The position numbers were made by a program, and so were the translations under genes. Below, piece after piece: positions 34,777-48,686 of a stretch of DNA of 64,000 nt. The notes below the pieces were generated by a model. That model did not search any database and had not been told where the DNA came from. It saw nothing but the letters and a program-made list of their open reading frames with translations. The stretch spans positions 930,001 through 994,000 of the forward strand of contig CATKHW010000427.1 of NCBI GenBank assembly GCA_949752795.1. The letters run 5' to 3'. The stretch's first letter is position 1. The number at the start of each line of letters is the position of its first letter. This DNA is from Hyperoodon ampullatus (taxonomy: Eukaryota > Chordata > Mammalia > Artiodactyla > Ziphiidae).

Positions 34777-36515
34777 GCCTTCCCTCAACAGATTTTTGGA
34801 CGATAGTTGTCCTTTATTACTCGGCCAGTTTGTGAATTGCTGTGCCCCTGAGCTCCATTTTTCAACTCGTTTTTGGTGAGCTGACCGCAAGTCCAAAATT
34901 TTGGTTCAGGACCTATACTGGTTCCCGGGGGGTGGCTGAGAATTTGGTTAATTCTTCTTCCTGCCGGGAAATTACAGTGATATGTGCCCGTCCAAATGCC
35001 TAACAGCTACTCTCTCATTGGTTCTCCCTCTTCCCTTTCATCCTCTGCCAAATTGGCAACCTGTGCGAACCAAGAGGTTAAAGGGGCTGTCTCTCCAAGT
35101 TGGGAGGTTGATAGTAAAGCAGACGGAAAGTCAAACCGGAGCACCAGGAGTGGGACTATTCGTTGAGTTTTAGAAACCTTTCGTATTCACAGTGTGTCCG
35201 TTCTCTAGGTTTCCCGCACATGTTATAGCTGTAGTAATATTCCCTTCAACCTGGAGAGTTGGGTCCCATGGAATGGGTGCCATGCATTATTGCTTTAAAG
35301 GGTCTGCATTTGCTCACCCAATCTCACCAATCGTCTCAGTCCCAAGTGTCCCTCCTTATGCCACATTCTGCTGTCGTTGTAGATAGGGTTATTCCAGCTT
35401 TCATCAGAGACCCTGAAGGAATTGTAAAGAATTTCCCAGTTTTTTTGTTTTGTTTTTGAAATTCCTTTTTATAGTGGGTTTGAGCTGATTCTCGCTGCCA
35501 TGTTTATGCCAGTCTAGACACCCTTGATTCCCTTACGGAGACATATCAATACATAGGTTTTAAGATTCTTACTAGTCAGATACTTTCCTCTGCGGGAAAT
35601 ATGGGGTTTTGAGTCCCTTTCACTGAGGACGGTGTAGGTCTTGTCTATTCCATAGTTGGTTTTTGGAACGGTACCTGTGCTTATATCAAACTCTGGTTTT
35701 ATGCATCACCCCACCTCTCCTTCACCCTTAAGCAGGTATAAGAGTGTTTTCTAAATGTGAGACACTGTTCTCTTTCCTAACTCAGTTCAAGTGTAGCCAT
35801 GTTTACAGGATCTTCATAAGTGATATCTTATGATAAGTTTCTTTTTCTGTGTGACTTATTTCACTTAGAATCATCATACCTGAATCCACCCATTTTGCTG
35901 CTACTGGTCTTATGACATTGATTTCATGGCTGAGGGATATTCCATCGTACGTAAGTACCACAATTTTTTGAACCATGTTTATATTTTCTGGGATACTTAA
36001 GGTGTATCCAATTTGATGTCCTTGTATGCAGTGCAGCCCTAAATTTTGGGGTGGCTCTGTCTTTTTGATTTTCAGTTTTCCCAAGTTATATTCCCTAGAC
36101 TGGTAGTGCCCTTGGCTCTGTAGCTCTGTTCTTTACTTGTTTTAGGGAACAGAATGCACTCCTCCAGAGAGGCAGTTGGCAATTTACATCCCGCCCATCA
36201 GCATAACAAGGCTCCCTGTTCTCCAGGGCCTGTCTTGCCTTTCTTGTTCTTACACATTTTGTGGATGTCCCTTTTGACCGGTGGGAAGTGATACTTCTTT
36301 GTAGTGCAGATTTGCATTGACCGCTTGCTTGCTTAGCCAAAAAGGTCGTATGCGTTTTCTCCTGAATATATTCAGGAGAAAACGCATACGCCCTTTTTGG
36401 CCAAGTGCATCATTGTCGAAGTTGTGCCCCTCTTCCTGTGCTTTAAAGGCGATTCCAACATACCTCTTGAAATCTGTTTCCTGCTATTCTGCCTCGCTTT
36501 CAAGTCCGCCTCGTT
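34777..36515. repeat. Satellite monomer 21 (type B)
   Basis: cccggggggtgg, agggttatt and aatttgatg link it to copy 6. Private: ctttttgatt near 36063, cattgaccgc near 36318 and aaaggtcg near 36344. Stop at 35803; palindrome 36332-36405 with cttagcc and ggtcg in the left arm. Confidence 0.95.
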
Positions 36516-38254
36516 GCCTTCCCTCAACAGATTTTTGGACGATAGTTGTCCTTTATTACTCGGCCAGTTTGTGAATTGCTGTGCCCCTGAGCTCCATTTT
36601 TCAACTCGTTTTTGGTGAGCTGACCGCAAGTCCAAAATTTTGGCTCAGGACCTATACTGGTTCCCGGTGGGTGGCTGAGAATTTGGTTAATTCTTCTTCC
36701 TGCCGGGAAATTACAGTGATATGTGCCCGTCCAAATGCCTAACAGCTACTCTCTCATTGGTTCTCCCTCTTCCCTTTCATCCTCTGCCAAATTGGCAACC
36801 TGTGCGAACCAAGAGGTTAAAGGGGCTGTCTCTCCAAGTTGGGAGGTTGATAGTAAAGCAGACGGAAAGTCAAACCGGAGCACCAGGAGTGGGACTATTC
36901 GTTGAGTTTTAGAAACCTTTCGTATTCACAGTGTGTCCGTTCTCTAGGTTTCCCGCACATGTTATAGCTGTAGTAATATTCCCTTCAACCTGGAGAGTTG
37001 GGTCCCATGGAATGGGTGCCATGCATTATTGCTTTAAAGGGTCTGCATTTGCTCACCCAATCTCACCAATCGTCTCAGTCCCAAGTGTCCCTCCTTATGC
37101 CACATCCAGCTGTCGTTGTAGATAGGGTCATTCCAGCTTTCATCAGAGACCCTGAAGGAATTGTAAAGAATTTCCCAGTTTTTTTGTTTTGTTTTTGAAA
37201 TTCCTTTTTATAGTCGGTTTGAGCTGATTCTCGCTGCCATGTTTATGCCAGTCTAGACACACTTGATTCCCTTACGGAGACATATCAATACATAGGTTTT
37301 AAGATTCTTACTAGTCAGATATTTTCCTCTGCGGGAAATATGGGGTTTTGAGTCCCTTTCACTGAGGACGGTGTAGGTCTTGTCTATTCCATAGTTGGTT
37401 TTTGGAACGGTACCTGTGCTTATATCAAACTCTGGTTTTATGCATCACCCCACCTCTCCTTCCCCCTTAAGCAGGTATAAGAGTGTTTTCTAAATGTGAG
37501 ACACTGTTCTCTTTCCTAACTCAGTTCAAGTGTAGCCATGTTTACAGGATCTTCATAAGTGATATCTTATGATAAGTTTCTTTTTCTGTGTGACTTATTT
37601 CACTTAGAATCATCGTACCTGAATCCACCCATTTTGCTGCTACTGGTCTTATGACATTGATTTCATGGCTGAGGGATATTCCATCGTACGTAAGTACCAC
37701 AATTTTTTGAACCATGTTTATATTTTCTGGGATACTTAAGGTGTATCCAAGTTGAGGCCCTTGTATGCAGTGCAGCCCTAAATTTTGGGGTGGCTCTGTC
37801 TTATTGATTTTCAGTTTTCCCAAGGTATATTCCCTAGACTGGTAGTGCCCTTGGCTCTGTAGCTCTGTTCTTTACTTGCTTTAGGGAACAGAATGCACTC
37901 CTCCAGAGAGGCAGTTGGCAATTTACATCCCGCCCATCAGCATAACAAGGCTCCCTGTTCTCCAGGGCCTGTCTTGCCTTTCTTGTTCTTACACATTTTG
38001 TGGATGTCCCTTTTGACCGGTGGGAAGTGATACTTCTTTGTAGTGCAGATTTGCATTGCCCGCTTGCTTGCTTGGCCAAAAAGGGCGTATGCGTTTTCTC
38101 CTGAATATATTCAGTAGAAAACGCATACACCCTTTTTGGCCAAGTGCATCATTGTCGAAGTTGTGCCCCTCTTCCTGTGCTTTAAAGGCAATTCCAACGT
38201 ACCTCTTGAAATCTGTTTCCTGCTATTCTGCCTCGCTTTCAAGTCCGCCTCGTT
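36516..38254. repeat. Satellite monomer 22 (type I)
   Basis: ttgggtccc combined with atccagc, tagtcgg and gaggcccttg; identical to the back of copy 28. Stop at 37542; palindrome 38071-38144 with ttcagtag and catacaccc. Confidence 0.95.
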
Positions 38255-39993
38255 GCCTTCCCTCAACAGATTTTTGGACGATAGTTGTCCTTTATTACTC
38301 GGCCAGTTTGTGAATTGCTGTGCCCCTGAGCTCCATTTTTCAACTCGTTTTTGGTGAGCTGACCGCAAGTCCAAAATTTTGGTTCAGGACCTATACTGGT
38401 TCCCGGTGGGTGGCTGAGAATTTGGTTAATTCTTCTTTCTGCCGGGAAATTACAGTGATATGTGCCCGTCCAAATGCCTAACAGCTACTCTCTCATTGGT
38501 TCTCCCTCTTCCCTTTCATCCTCTGCCAAATTGGCAACCTGTGCGAACCAAGAGGTTAAAGGGGCTGTCTCTCCAAGTTGGGAGGTTGATAGTAAAGCAG
38601 ACGGAAAGTCAAACCGGAGCACCAGGAGAGGGACTATTTGTTGAGTTTTAGAAACCTTTCGTATTCACAGTGTGTCCGTTCTCTAGGTTTCCCGCACATG
38701 TTAACGCTGTAGTAATATTCCCTTCAACCTGGAGAGTTCGGACCCATGGAATGGGTGCCATGCATTATTGCTTTAAAGGGTCTGCATTTGCTCACCCAAT
38801 CTCACCAATCGTCTCAGTCCCAAGTGTCCCTCCTTATGCCACATCCAGCTGTCGTTGTAGATAGGGTCATTCCAGCCTTCATCAGAGACCCTGAAGGAAT
38901 TGTAAAGAATTTCCCAGTTTTTTTGTTTTGTATTTGAAATTCCTTTTTATAGTGGGTTTGAGCTGATTCTCGCTGCCATGTTTATGCCAGTCTAGACACA
39001 CTTGATTCCCTTACGGAGACATATCAATACATAGGTTTTAAGATTCTTACTAGTCAGATATTTTCCTCTGCGGGAAATATGGGGTTTTGAGTCCCTTTCG
39101 CTGAGGACGGTGTAAGTCTTGTCTATTCCATAGTTGGTTTTTGGAACGGTACCTGTGCTTATATCAAACTCTGGTTTTATGCATCACCCCACCTCTCCTT
39201 CCCCCTTAAGCAGGTATAAGAGTGTTTTCTAAATGTGAGACACTGTTCTCTTTCCTAACTCAGTTCAAGTGTAGCCATGTTTACAGGATCTTCATAAGTG
39301 ATATCTTATGATAAGTTTCTTTTTCTGTGTGACTTATTTCACTTAGAATCATCGTACCTGAATCCACCCATTTTGCTGCTACTGGTCTTATGACATTGAT
39401 TTCATGGCTGAGGGATATTCCATCGTACGTAAGTACCACAAGTTTTTGAACCATGTTTATATTTTCTGGGATACTTAAGGTGTATCCAAGTTGAGGTCCT
39501 TGTATGCAGTGCAGCCCTAAATTTTGGGGTGGCTCTGTCTTATTGATTTTCAGTTTTCCCAAGGTATATTCCCTACACTGGTAGTGCCCTTGGCTCTGTA
39601 GCTCTGTTCTTTACTTGTTTTAGGGAACAGAATGCACTCTTCCAGAGAGGCAGTTGGCAATTTACATCCCGCCCATCAGCATAACAAGGCTCCCTGTTCT
39701 CCAGGGCCTGTCTTGCCTTTCTTGTTCTTACACATTTTGTGGATGTCCCTTTTGACCGGTGGGAAGTCATACTTCTTTGTAGTGCAGATTTGCATTGCCC
39801 GCTTGCTTGCTTAGCCAAAAAGGGCATATGCGTTTTCTCCTGAATATATTCAGGAGAAAACGCATACGCCCTTTTTGGCCAAGTGCATCATTGTCGAAGT
39901 TGTGCCCCTCTTCCTGTGCTTTAAAGGCGATTCCAACGTACCTCTTGAAATCTGTTTCCTGCTATTCTGCCTCGCTTTCAAGTCCGCCTCGTT
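38255..39993. repeat. Satellite monomer 23 (type H)
   Basis: cttctttctg, gactatttg, gttaacgctg, gaagtcatac and gggcatatg are shared exactly with copy 29. Stop at 39281; palindrome 39810-39883 with cttagcc and gcatatg in the left arm. Confidence 0.95.
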
Positions 39994-41731
39994 GCCTTCC
40001 CTCAACAGATTTTTGGACGATAGTTGTCCTTTATTACTCGGCCAGTTTGTGAATGGCTGTGCCCCTGAGCTCCATTTTTCAACTCGTTTTTGGTGAGCTG
40101 ACCGCAAGTCCAAAATTTTGGTTCAGGACCTATACTGGTTCCCGGTGGGTGGCTGAGAATTTGGTTAATTCTTCTTCCTGCCGGGAAATTACAGTGATAT
40201 ATGCCCGTCCAAATGCCTAACAGCTACTCTCTCATTGGTTCTCCCTCTTCCCTTTCATCCTCTGCCAAATTGGCAACCTGTGCGAACCAAGAGGTTAAAG
40301 GGGCTGTCTCTCCAAGTTGGGAGGTTGATAGTAAAGCAGACGGAAAGTCAAACCGGAGCACCAGGAGAGGGACTATGCGTTGAGTTTTAGAAACCTTTCG
40401 TATTCACAGTGTGTCCGTTCTCTAGGTTTCCCGCACATGTTATAGCTGTAGTAATATTCCCTTCAACCTGGAGAGTTCGGACCCATGGAATGGGTGCCAT
40501 GCATTATTGCTTTAAAGGGTCTGCATTTGCTCACCCAATCTCACCAATCGTCTCAGTCCCAAGTGTCCCTCCTTATGCCACATCCAGCTGTCGTTGTAGA
40601 TAGGGTCATTCTAGCCTTCATCAGAGACCCTGAAGGAATTATAAAGAATTTCCCAGTTTTTTTGTTTTGTTTTTGAAATTCCTTTTTATAGTGGGTTTGA
40701 GCTGATTCTCGCTGCCATGTTTATGCCAGTCTAGACACACTTGATTCCCTTATGGAGACATATCAATACATAGGTTTTAGATTCTTACTAGTCAGATATT
40801 TTCCTCTGCGGGAAATATGGGGTTTTGAGTCCCTTTCGCTGAGGACGGTGTAGGTCTTGTCTATTCCATAGTTGGTTTTTGGAACGGTACCTGTGCTTAT
40901 ATCAAACTCTGGTTTTATGCATCACCCCACCTCTCCTTCCCCCTTAAGCAGGTATAAGAGTGTTTTCTAAATGTGAGACACTGTTCTCTTTCCTAACTCA
41001 GTTCAAGTGTAGCCATGTTTACAGGATCTTCATAAGTGATATCTTATGATAAGTTTCTTTTTCTGTGTGACTTATTTCACTTAGAATCATCGTACCTGAA
41101 TCCACCCATTTTGCTGCTACTGGTCTTATGACATTGATTTCATGTCTGAGGGATATTCCATCGTACGTAAGTACCACAATTTTTTGAACCATGTTTATAT
41201 TTTCTGGGATACTTAAGGTGTATCCAAGTTGAGGTCCTTGTATGCAGTGCAGCCCTAAATTTTGGGGTGGCTCTGTCTTATTGATTTTCAGTTTTCCCAA
41301 GGTATATTCCCTAGACTGGTAGTGCCCTTGGCTCTGTAGCTCTGTTCTTTACTTGTTGTAGGGAACAGAATGCACTCCTCCAGAGAGGCAGTTGGCAATT
41401 TACATCCCGCCCATCAGCATAACAAGGCTCCCTGTTCTCCAGGGCCTGTCTTGCCTTTCTTGTTCTTACACATTTTGTGGATGTCCCTTTTGACCGGTGG
41501 GAAGTGATACTTCTTTGTAGTGCAGATTTGCATTGCCCGCTTGCTTGCTTGGCCAAAAAGGGTGTATGCGTTTTCTCCTGAATATATTCAGGAGAAAACG
41601 CATACGCCCTTTTTGGCCAAGTGCATCATTGTCGAAGTTGTGCCCCTCTTCTTGTGCTTTAAAGGCGATTCCAACGTACCTCTTGAAATCTGTTTCCTGC
41701 TATTCTGCCTCGCTTTCAAGTCCGCCTCATT
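39994..41731. repeat. Satellite monomer 24 (type G)
   Basis: 1,738 bp: ggttttagattc near 40776 lacks one base, as does copy 30. cattctagcc, attataaag and catgtctgag are shared with copy 30 only. Stop at 41019; palindrome 41548-41621 with a private C-to-T at 41563. Confidence 0.95.
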
Positions 41732-43470
41732 GCCTTCCCTCAACAGATTTTTGGATGATAGTTGTCCTTTATTACTCGGCCAGTTTGTGAATTGCTGTGC
41801 CCCTGAGCTCCATTTTTCAACTCGTTTTTGGTGAGCTGACCGCAAGTCCAAAATTTTGGCTCAGGACCTATACTGGTTCCCGGTGGGTGGCTGAGAATTT
41901 GGTTAATTCTTCTTCCTGCCGGGAAATTACAGTGATATGTGCCCGTCCAAATGCCTAACAGCTACTCTCTCATTGGTTCTCCCTCTTCCCTTTCATCCTC
42001 TGCCAAATTGGCAACCTGTGCGAACCAAGAGGTTAAAGGGGCTGTCTCTCCAAGTTGGGAGGTTGATACTAAAGCAGACGGAAAGTCAAACCGGAGCACC
42101 AGGAGTGGGATTATTCGTTGAGTTTTAGAAACCTTTCGTATTCACAGTGTGTCCGTTCCCTAGGTTTCCCGCACATGTTATAGCTGTAGTAATATTCCCT
42201 TCAACCTGGAGAGTTCGGACCCATGGAATGGGTGCCATGCATTATTGCTTTAAAGGGTCTGCATTTGCTCACCCAATCTCACCAATTGTCTCAGTCCCAA
42301 GTGTCCCTCCTTATGCCACATCCAGCTGTCGTTGTAGATAGGGTCATTCCAGCTTTCATCAGAGACCCTGAAGGAATTGTAAAGAATTTCCCAGTTTTTT
42401 TGTTTTGTTTTTGAAATTCCTTTTTATAGTCGGTTTGAGCTGATTCTCGCTGCCATGTTTATGCCAGTCTAGACACACTTGATTCCCTTATGGAGACATA
42501 TCAATACATAGGTTTTAAGATTCTTACTAGTCAGATATTTTCCTCTGCGGGAAATATGGGGTTTTGAGTCCCTTTCGCTGAGGACGGTGTAGGTCTTGTC
42601 TATTCCATAGTTGGTTTTTGGAACGGTACCTGTGCTTATATCAAACTCTGGTTTTATGCATCACCCCACCTCTCCTTCCCCCTTAAGCAGGTATAAGAGT
42701 GTTTTCTAAATGTGAGACACTGTTCTCTTTCCTAACTCAGTTCAAGTGTAGCCATGTTTACAGGATCTTCATAAGTGATATCTTATGATAAGTTTCTTTT
42801 TCTGTGTGACTTATTTCACTTAGAATCATCGTACCTGAATCCACCCATTTTGCTGCTACTGGTCTTATGACATTGATTTCATGGCTGAGGGATATTCCAT
42901 CGTACGTAAGTACCACAATTTTTTGAACCATGTTTATATTTTCTGGGATACTTAAGGTGTATCCAAGTTGAGATCCTTGTATGCACTGCAGCCCTAAATT
43001 TTGGGGTGGCTCTGTCTTATTGATTTTCAGTTTTCCCAAGGTATATTCCCTACACTGGTAGTGCCCTTGGCTCTGTAGCTCTGTTCTTTACTTGTTGTAG
43101 GGAACAGAATGCACTCATCCAGAGAGGCAGTTGGCAATTTACATCCCGCCCATCAGCATAACAAGGCTCCCTGTTCTCCAGGGCCTGTCTTGCCTTTCTT
43201 GTTCTTACACATTTTGTGGATGTCCCCTTTGACCGGTGGGAAGTGATACTTCTTTGTAGTGCAGATTTGCATTGCCCGCTTGCTTGCTTGGCCAAAAAGG
43301 GCGTATGCGTTTTCTCCTGAATATATTCAGGAGAAAACGCATACGCCCTTTTTGGCCAAGTGCATCATTGTCGAAGTTGTGCCCCTCTTCCTGTGCTTTA
43401 AAGGCGATTCCAACGTACCTCTTGAAATCTGTTTCCTGCTATTCTGCCTCGCTTTCAAGTCCGCCTCATT
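41732..43470. repeat. Satellite monomer 25 (type F)
   Basis: I see no difference from copy 31; differs from copy 17 at tagtcgg and gtagatagg. Stop at 42758; palindrome 43287-43360, perfect. Confidence 0.95.
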
Positions 43471-45208
43471 GCCTTACCTCAACAGATTTTTGGACGATAG
43501 TTGTCCTTTATTACTCGGCCAGTTTGTGAATTGCTGTGCCCCTGAGCTCCATTTTTCAACTCGTTTTTGGTGAGCTGACCGCAAGTCCAAAATTTTGGTT
43601 CAGGACCTATACTGGTTCCCGGTGGGTGGCTGAGAATTTGGTTAATTCTTCTTCCTGCCGGGAAATTACAGTGATATGTGCCCGTCCAAATGCCTAACAG
43701 CTACTCTCTCATTGGTTCTCCCTCTTCCCTTTCATCCTCTGCCAAATTGGCAACCTGTGCGAACCAAGATGTTAAAGGGGCTGTCTCTCCAAGTTGGGAG
43801 GTTGATAGTAAAGCAGACGGAAAGTCAAACCGGAGCACCAGGAGAGGGACTATGCGTTGAGTTTTAGAAACCTTTCGTATTCACAGTGTGTCCGTTCCCT
43901 AGGTTTCCAGCACATGTTATAGCTGTAGTAATATTCCCTTCAACCTGGAGAGTTCGGACCCATGGAATGGGTGCCATGCATTATTGCTTTAAAGGGTCTG
44001 CATTTGCTCACCCAATCTCACCAATCATCTCAGTCCCAAGTGTCCCTCCTTATGCCACATCCAGCTGTCGTTGTAGATAGGGTCATTCCAGCTTTCATCA
44101 GAGACCCTGAAGGAATTGTAAAGAATTTCCCAGTTTTTTTGTTTTGTTTTTGAAATTCCTTTTTATAGTGGGTTTGAGCTGATTCTCGCTGCCATGTTTA
44201 TGCCAGTCTAGACACACTTGATTCCCTTACGGAGACATATCAATACATAGGTTTTAAGATTCTTACTAGTCAGATACTTTCTCTGCGGGAAATATGGGGT
44301 TTTGAGTCCCTTTCACTGAGGACGGTGTAGGTCTCGTCTATTCCATAGTTGGTTTTTGGAACGGTACCTGTGCTTATATCAAACTCTGGTTTTATGCATC
44401 ACCCCACCTCTCCTTCCCCCTTAAGCAGGTATAAGAGTGTTTTCTAAATGTGAGACACTGTTCTCTTTCCTAACTCAGTTCAAGTGTAGCCATGTTTACA
44501 GGATCTTCATAAGTGATATCTTATGATAAGTTTCTTTTTCTGTGTGACTTATTTCACTTAGAATCATTGTACCTGAATCCACCCATTTGGCTGCTACTGG
44601 TCTTATGACATTGATTTCATGGCTGAGGGATATTCCATCGTACGTAAGTACCACAATTTTTTGAACCATGTTTATATTTTCTGGGATACTTAAGGTGTAT
44701 CCAAGTTGAGGTCCTTGTATGCAGTGCAGCCCTAAATTTTGGGGTGGCTCTGTCTTATTGATTTTCAGTTTTCCCAAGTTATATTCCCTAGACTGGTAGT
44801 GCCCTTGGCTCTGTAGCTCTGTTCTTTACTTGCTTTAGGGAACAGAATGCACTCCTCCAGAGAGGCAGTTGGCAATTTACATCCCGCCCATCAGCATAAC
44901 AAGGCTCCCTGTTCTCCAGGGCCTGTCTTGCCTTTCTTGTTCTTACACATTTTGTGGATGTCCCTTTTGACCGGTGGGAAGTGATACTTCTTTGTAGTGC
45001 AGATTTGCATTGCCCGCTTGCTTGCTTGGCCAAAAAGGGCGTATGCGTTTTCTCCTGAATATATTCAGGAGAAAACGCATACGCCCTTTTTGGCCAAGTG
45101 CATCATTGTCGAAGTTGTGCCCCTCTTCCTGTGCTTTAAAGGCGATTCCAACATACCTCTTGAAATCTGTTTCCTGCTATTCTGCCTCGCTTTCAAGTCC
45201 GCCTCGTT
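43471..45208. repeat. Satellite monomer 26 (type E)
   Basis: 1,738 bp, with the gatactttctctg deletion near 44275. Matches copy 32 except caagttata at 44779. Stop at 44496; palindrome 45025-45098, perfect. Confidence 0.95.
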
Positions 45209-46947
45209 GCCTTCCCTCAACAGATTTTTGGACGATAGTTGTCCTTTATTACTCGGCCAGTTTGTGAATTGCTGTGCCCCTGAGCTCCATTTTTCAACTC
45301 GTTTTTGGTGAGCTGACCGCAAGTCCAAAATTTTGGTTCAGGACCTATACTGGTTCCCGGTGGGTGGCTGAGAATTTGGTTAATTCTTCTTCCTGCCGGG
45401 AAATTACAGTGATATGTGCCCGTCCAAATGCCTAACAGCTACTCTCTCATTGGTTCTCCCTCTTCCCTTTCATCCTCTGCCAAATTGGCAACCTGTGCGA
45501 ACCAGGAGGTTAAAGGGGCTGTCTCTCCAAGTTGGGAGGTTGATAGTAAAGCAGACGGAAAGTCAAACCGGAGCACCAGGAGAGGGACTATGCGTTGAGT
45601 TTTAGAAACCTTTCGTATTCACAGTGTGTCCGTTCCCTAGGTTTCCAGCACATGTTATAGCTGTAGTAATATTCCCTTCAACCTGGAGAGTTCGGACCCA
45701 TGGAATGGGTGCCATGCATTATTGCTTTAAAGGGACTGCATTTGCTCACCCAATCTCACCAATCGTCTCAGTCCCAAGTGTCCCTCCTTATGCCACATCC
45801 AGCTGTCGTTGTAGATAGGGTCATTCCAGATTTCATCAGAGACCCTGAAGGAATTGTAAAGAATTTCCCAGTTTTTTTGTTTTGTTTTTGAAATTCCTTT
45901 TTATAGTGGGTTTGAGCTGATTCTCGCTGCCATGTTTATGCCAGTCTAGACACCCTTGATTCCCTTACGGAGACATATCAATACATAGGTTTTAAGATTC
46001 TTACTAGTCAGATACTTTCCTCTGCGGGAAATATGGGGTTTTGAGTCCCTTTAACTGAGGACGGTGTAGGTCTTGTCTATTCCATAGTTGGTTTTTGGAA
46101 CGGTACCTGTGCTTATATCAAACTCTGGTTTTATGCATCACCCCACCTCTCCTTCCCCCTTAAGCAGGTATAAGAGTGTTTTCTAAATGTGAGACACTGT
46201 TCTCTTTCCTAACTCAGTTCAAGTGTAGCCATGTTTACAGGATCTTCATAAGTGATATCTTATGATAAGTTTCTTTTTCTGTGTGACTTATTTCACTTAG
46301 AATCATCATACCTGAATCCACCCATTTTGCTGCTACTGGTCTTATGACATTGATTTCATGGCTGAGGGATATTCCATCGTACGTAAGTACCACAATTTTT
46401 TGAACCATGTTTATATTTTCTGGGATACTTAAGGTGTATCCAAGTTGAGGTCCTTGTATGCAGTGCAGCCCTAAATTTTGGGGTGGCTCTGTCTTATTGA
46501 TTTTCAGTTTTCCCAAGTCATATTCCCTAGACTTGTAGTGCCCTTGGCTCTGTAGCTCTGTTCTTTACTTGTTTTAGGGAACAGAATGCACTCCTCCAGA
46601 GAGGCAGTTGGCAATTTACATCCCGCCCATCAGCATAACAAGGCTCCCTGTTCTCCAGGGCCTGTCTTGCCTTTCTTGTTCTTACACATTTTGTGGATGT
46701 CCCTTTTGACCGGTGGGAAGTGATACTTCTTTGTAGTGCAGATTTGCATTGCCCGCTTGCTTGCTTGGCCAAAAAGGGCGTATGCGTTTTCTCCTGAATA
46801 TATTCAGGACAAAACGCATACCCCCATTTTGGCCAAGTGCATCATTGTCGAAGTTGTGCCCCTCTTCCTGTGCTTTAAAGGCGATTCCAACGTACCTCTT
46901 GAAATCTGTTTCCTGCTATTCTGCCTCGCTTTCAAGTCCGCCTCGTT
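45209..46947. repeat. Satellite monomer 27 (type D)
   Basis: agggactgc, ccagattt and tttaactg. Private: caagtcata near 46516. Stop at 46235; palindrome 46764-46837 with caggacaaaac and catacccccat, similar to copy 36. Confidence 0.95.
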
Positions 46948-48686
46948 GCCTTCTCTCAACAGATTTTTGGTCGATAGTTGTCCTTTATTACTCGGCCAGT
47001 TTGTGAATTGCTGTGCCCCTGAGCTCCATTTTTCAACTCTTTTTTGGTGAGCTGACCGCAAGTCCAAATTTTTGGTTCAGGACCTATACTGGTTCCCGGT
47101 GGGTGGCTGAGAATTTGGTTAATTCTTCTTCCTGCCGGGAAATTACAGTGATATGTGCCCGTCCAAATGCCTAACAGCTACTCTCTCATTGGTTCTCCCT
47201 CTTCCATTTCATCCTCTGCCAAATTGGCAACCTGTGCGAACCAGGAGGTTAAAGGGGCTGTCTCTCCAAGTTGGGAGGTTGATAGTAAAGCAGACGGAAA
47301 GTCAAACCGGAGCACCAGGAGTGGGACTATTCGTTGAGTTTTAGAAACCTTTCGTATTCACAGTGTGTCCGTTCTCTAGGTTTCCCGCACATGTTATAGC
47401 TGTAGTAATATTCCCTTCAACCTGGAGAGTTGGGTCCCATGGAATGGGTGCCATGCATTATTGCTTTAAAGGGTCTGCATTTGCTCACCCAATCTCACCA
47501 ATCGTCTCAGTCCCAAGTGTCCCTCCTTATGCCACATCCAGCTGTCGTTGTAGATAGGGTCATTCCAGCTTTCATCAGAGACCCTGAAGGAATTGTAAAG
47601 AATTTCCCAGTTTTTTTGTTTTGTTTTTGAAATTCCTTTTTATAGTCGGTTTGAGCTGATTCTCGCTGCCATGTTTATGCCAGTCTAGACACACTTGATT
47701 CCCTTACGGAGACATATCAATACATAGGTTTTAAGATTCTTACTAGTCAGATATTTTCCTCTGCGGGAAATATGGGGTTTTGAGTCCCTTTCACTGAGGA
47801 CGGTGTAGGTCTTGTCTATTCCATAGTTGGTTTTTGGAACGGTACCTGTGCTTATATCAAACTCTGGTTTTATGCATCACCCCACCTCTCCTTCCCCCTT
47901 AAGCAGGTATAAGAGTGTTTTCTAAATGTGAGACACTGTTCTCTTTCCTAACTCAGTTCAAGTGTAGCCATGTTTACAGGATCTTCATAAGTGATATCTT
48001 ATGATAAGTTTCTTTTTCTGTGTGACTTATTTCACTTAGAATCATCGTACCTGAATCCACCCATTTTGCTGCTACTGGTCTTATGACATTGATTTCATGG
48101 CTGAGGGATATTCCATCGTACGTAAGTACCACAATTTTTTGAACCATGTTTATATTTTCTGGGATACTTAAGGTGTATCCAAGTTGAGGCCCTTGTATGC
48201 AGTGCAGCCCTAAATTTTGGGGTGGCTCTGTCTTATTGATTTTCAGTTTTCCCAAGGTATATTCCCTAGACTGGTAGTGCCCTTGGCTCTGTAGCTCTGT
48301 TCTTTACTTGCTTTAGGGAACAGAATGCACTCCTCCAGAGAGGCAGTTGGCAATTTACATCCCGCCCATCAGCATAACAAGGCTCCCTGTTCTCCAGGGC
48401 CTGTCTTGCCTTTCTTGTTCTTACACATTTTGTGGATGTCCCTTTTGACCGGTGGGAAGTGATACTTCTTTGTAGTGCAGATTTGCATTGCCCGCTTGCT
48501 TGCTTGGCCAAAAAGGGCGTATGCGTTTTCTCCTGAATATATTCAGTAGAAAACACATACACCCTTTTTGGCCAAGTGCATCATTGTCGAAGTTGTGCCC
48601 CTCTTCCTGTGCTTTAAAGGCAATTCCAACGTACCTCTTGAAATCTGTTTCCTGCTATTCTGCCTCGCTTTCAAGTCCGCCTCGTT
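46948..48686. repeat. Satellite monomer 28 (C/I chimera)
   Basis: The first 300 bp carry C-type markers (cttctctc, ttggtcgat, ttccattt, caggagg). After 47244 the sequence becomes I-type, matching copy 22 (agtggg, ttgggtccc, gaggcccttg). Stop at 47974; palindrome 48503-48576 with ttcagtag, a private A at 48555 and catacaccc. Confidence 0.95.

Larger units (their letters stand above)
36813..45907. repeat. Segmental repeat, first copy (9.1 kb, offset 10,432 bp)
   Basis: This tract (most of copies 22-26 and half of 27) is repeated almost base for base at 47245-56339. I noticed only four differences: 38123 G/A, 38316 T/G, 41563 T/C and 44779 T/G relative to +10,432. Even the two shared 1-bp deletions, near 40776 and 44275, recur. 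The left edge is set by 36812 (A versus G at 47244) and the right edge by 45908 (G versus C at 56340). Confidence 0.92.
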
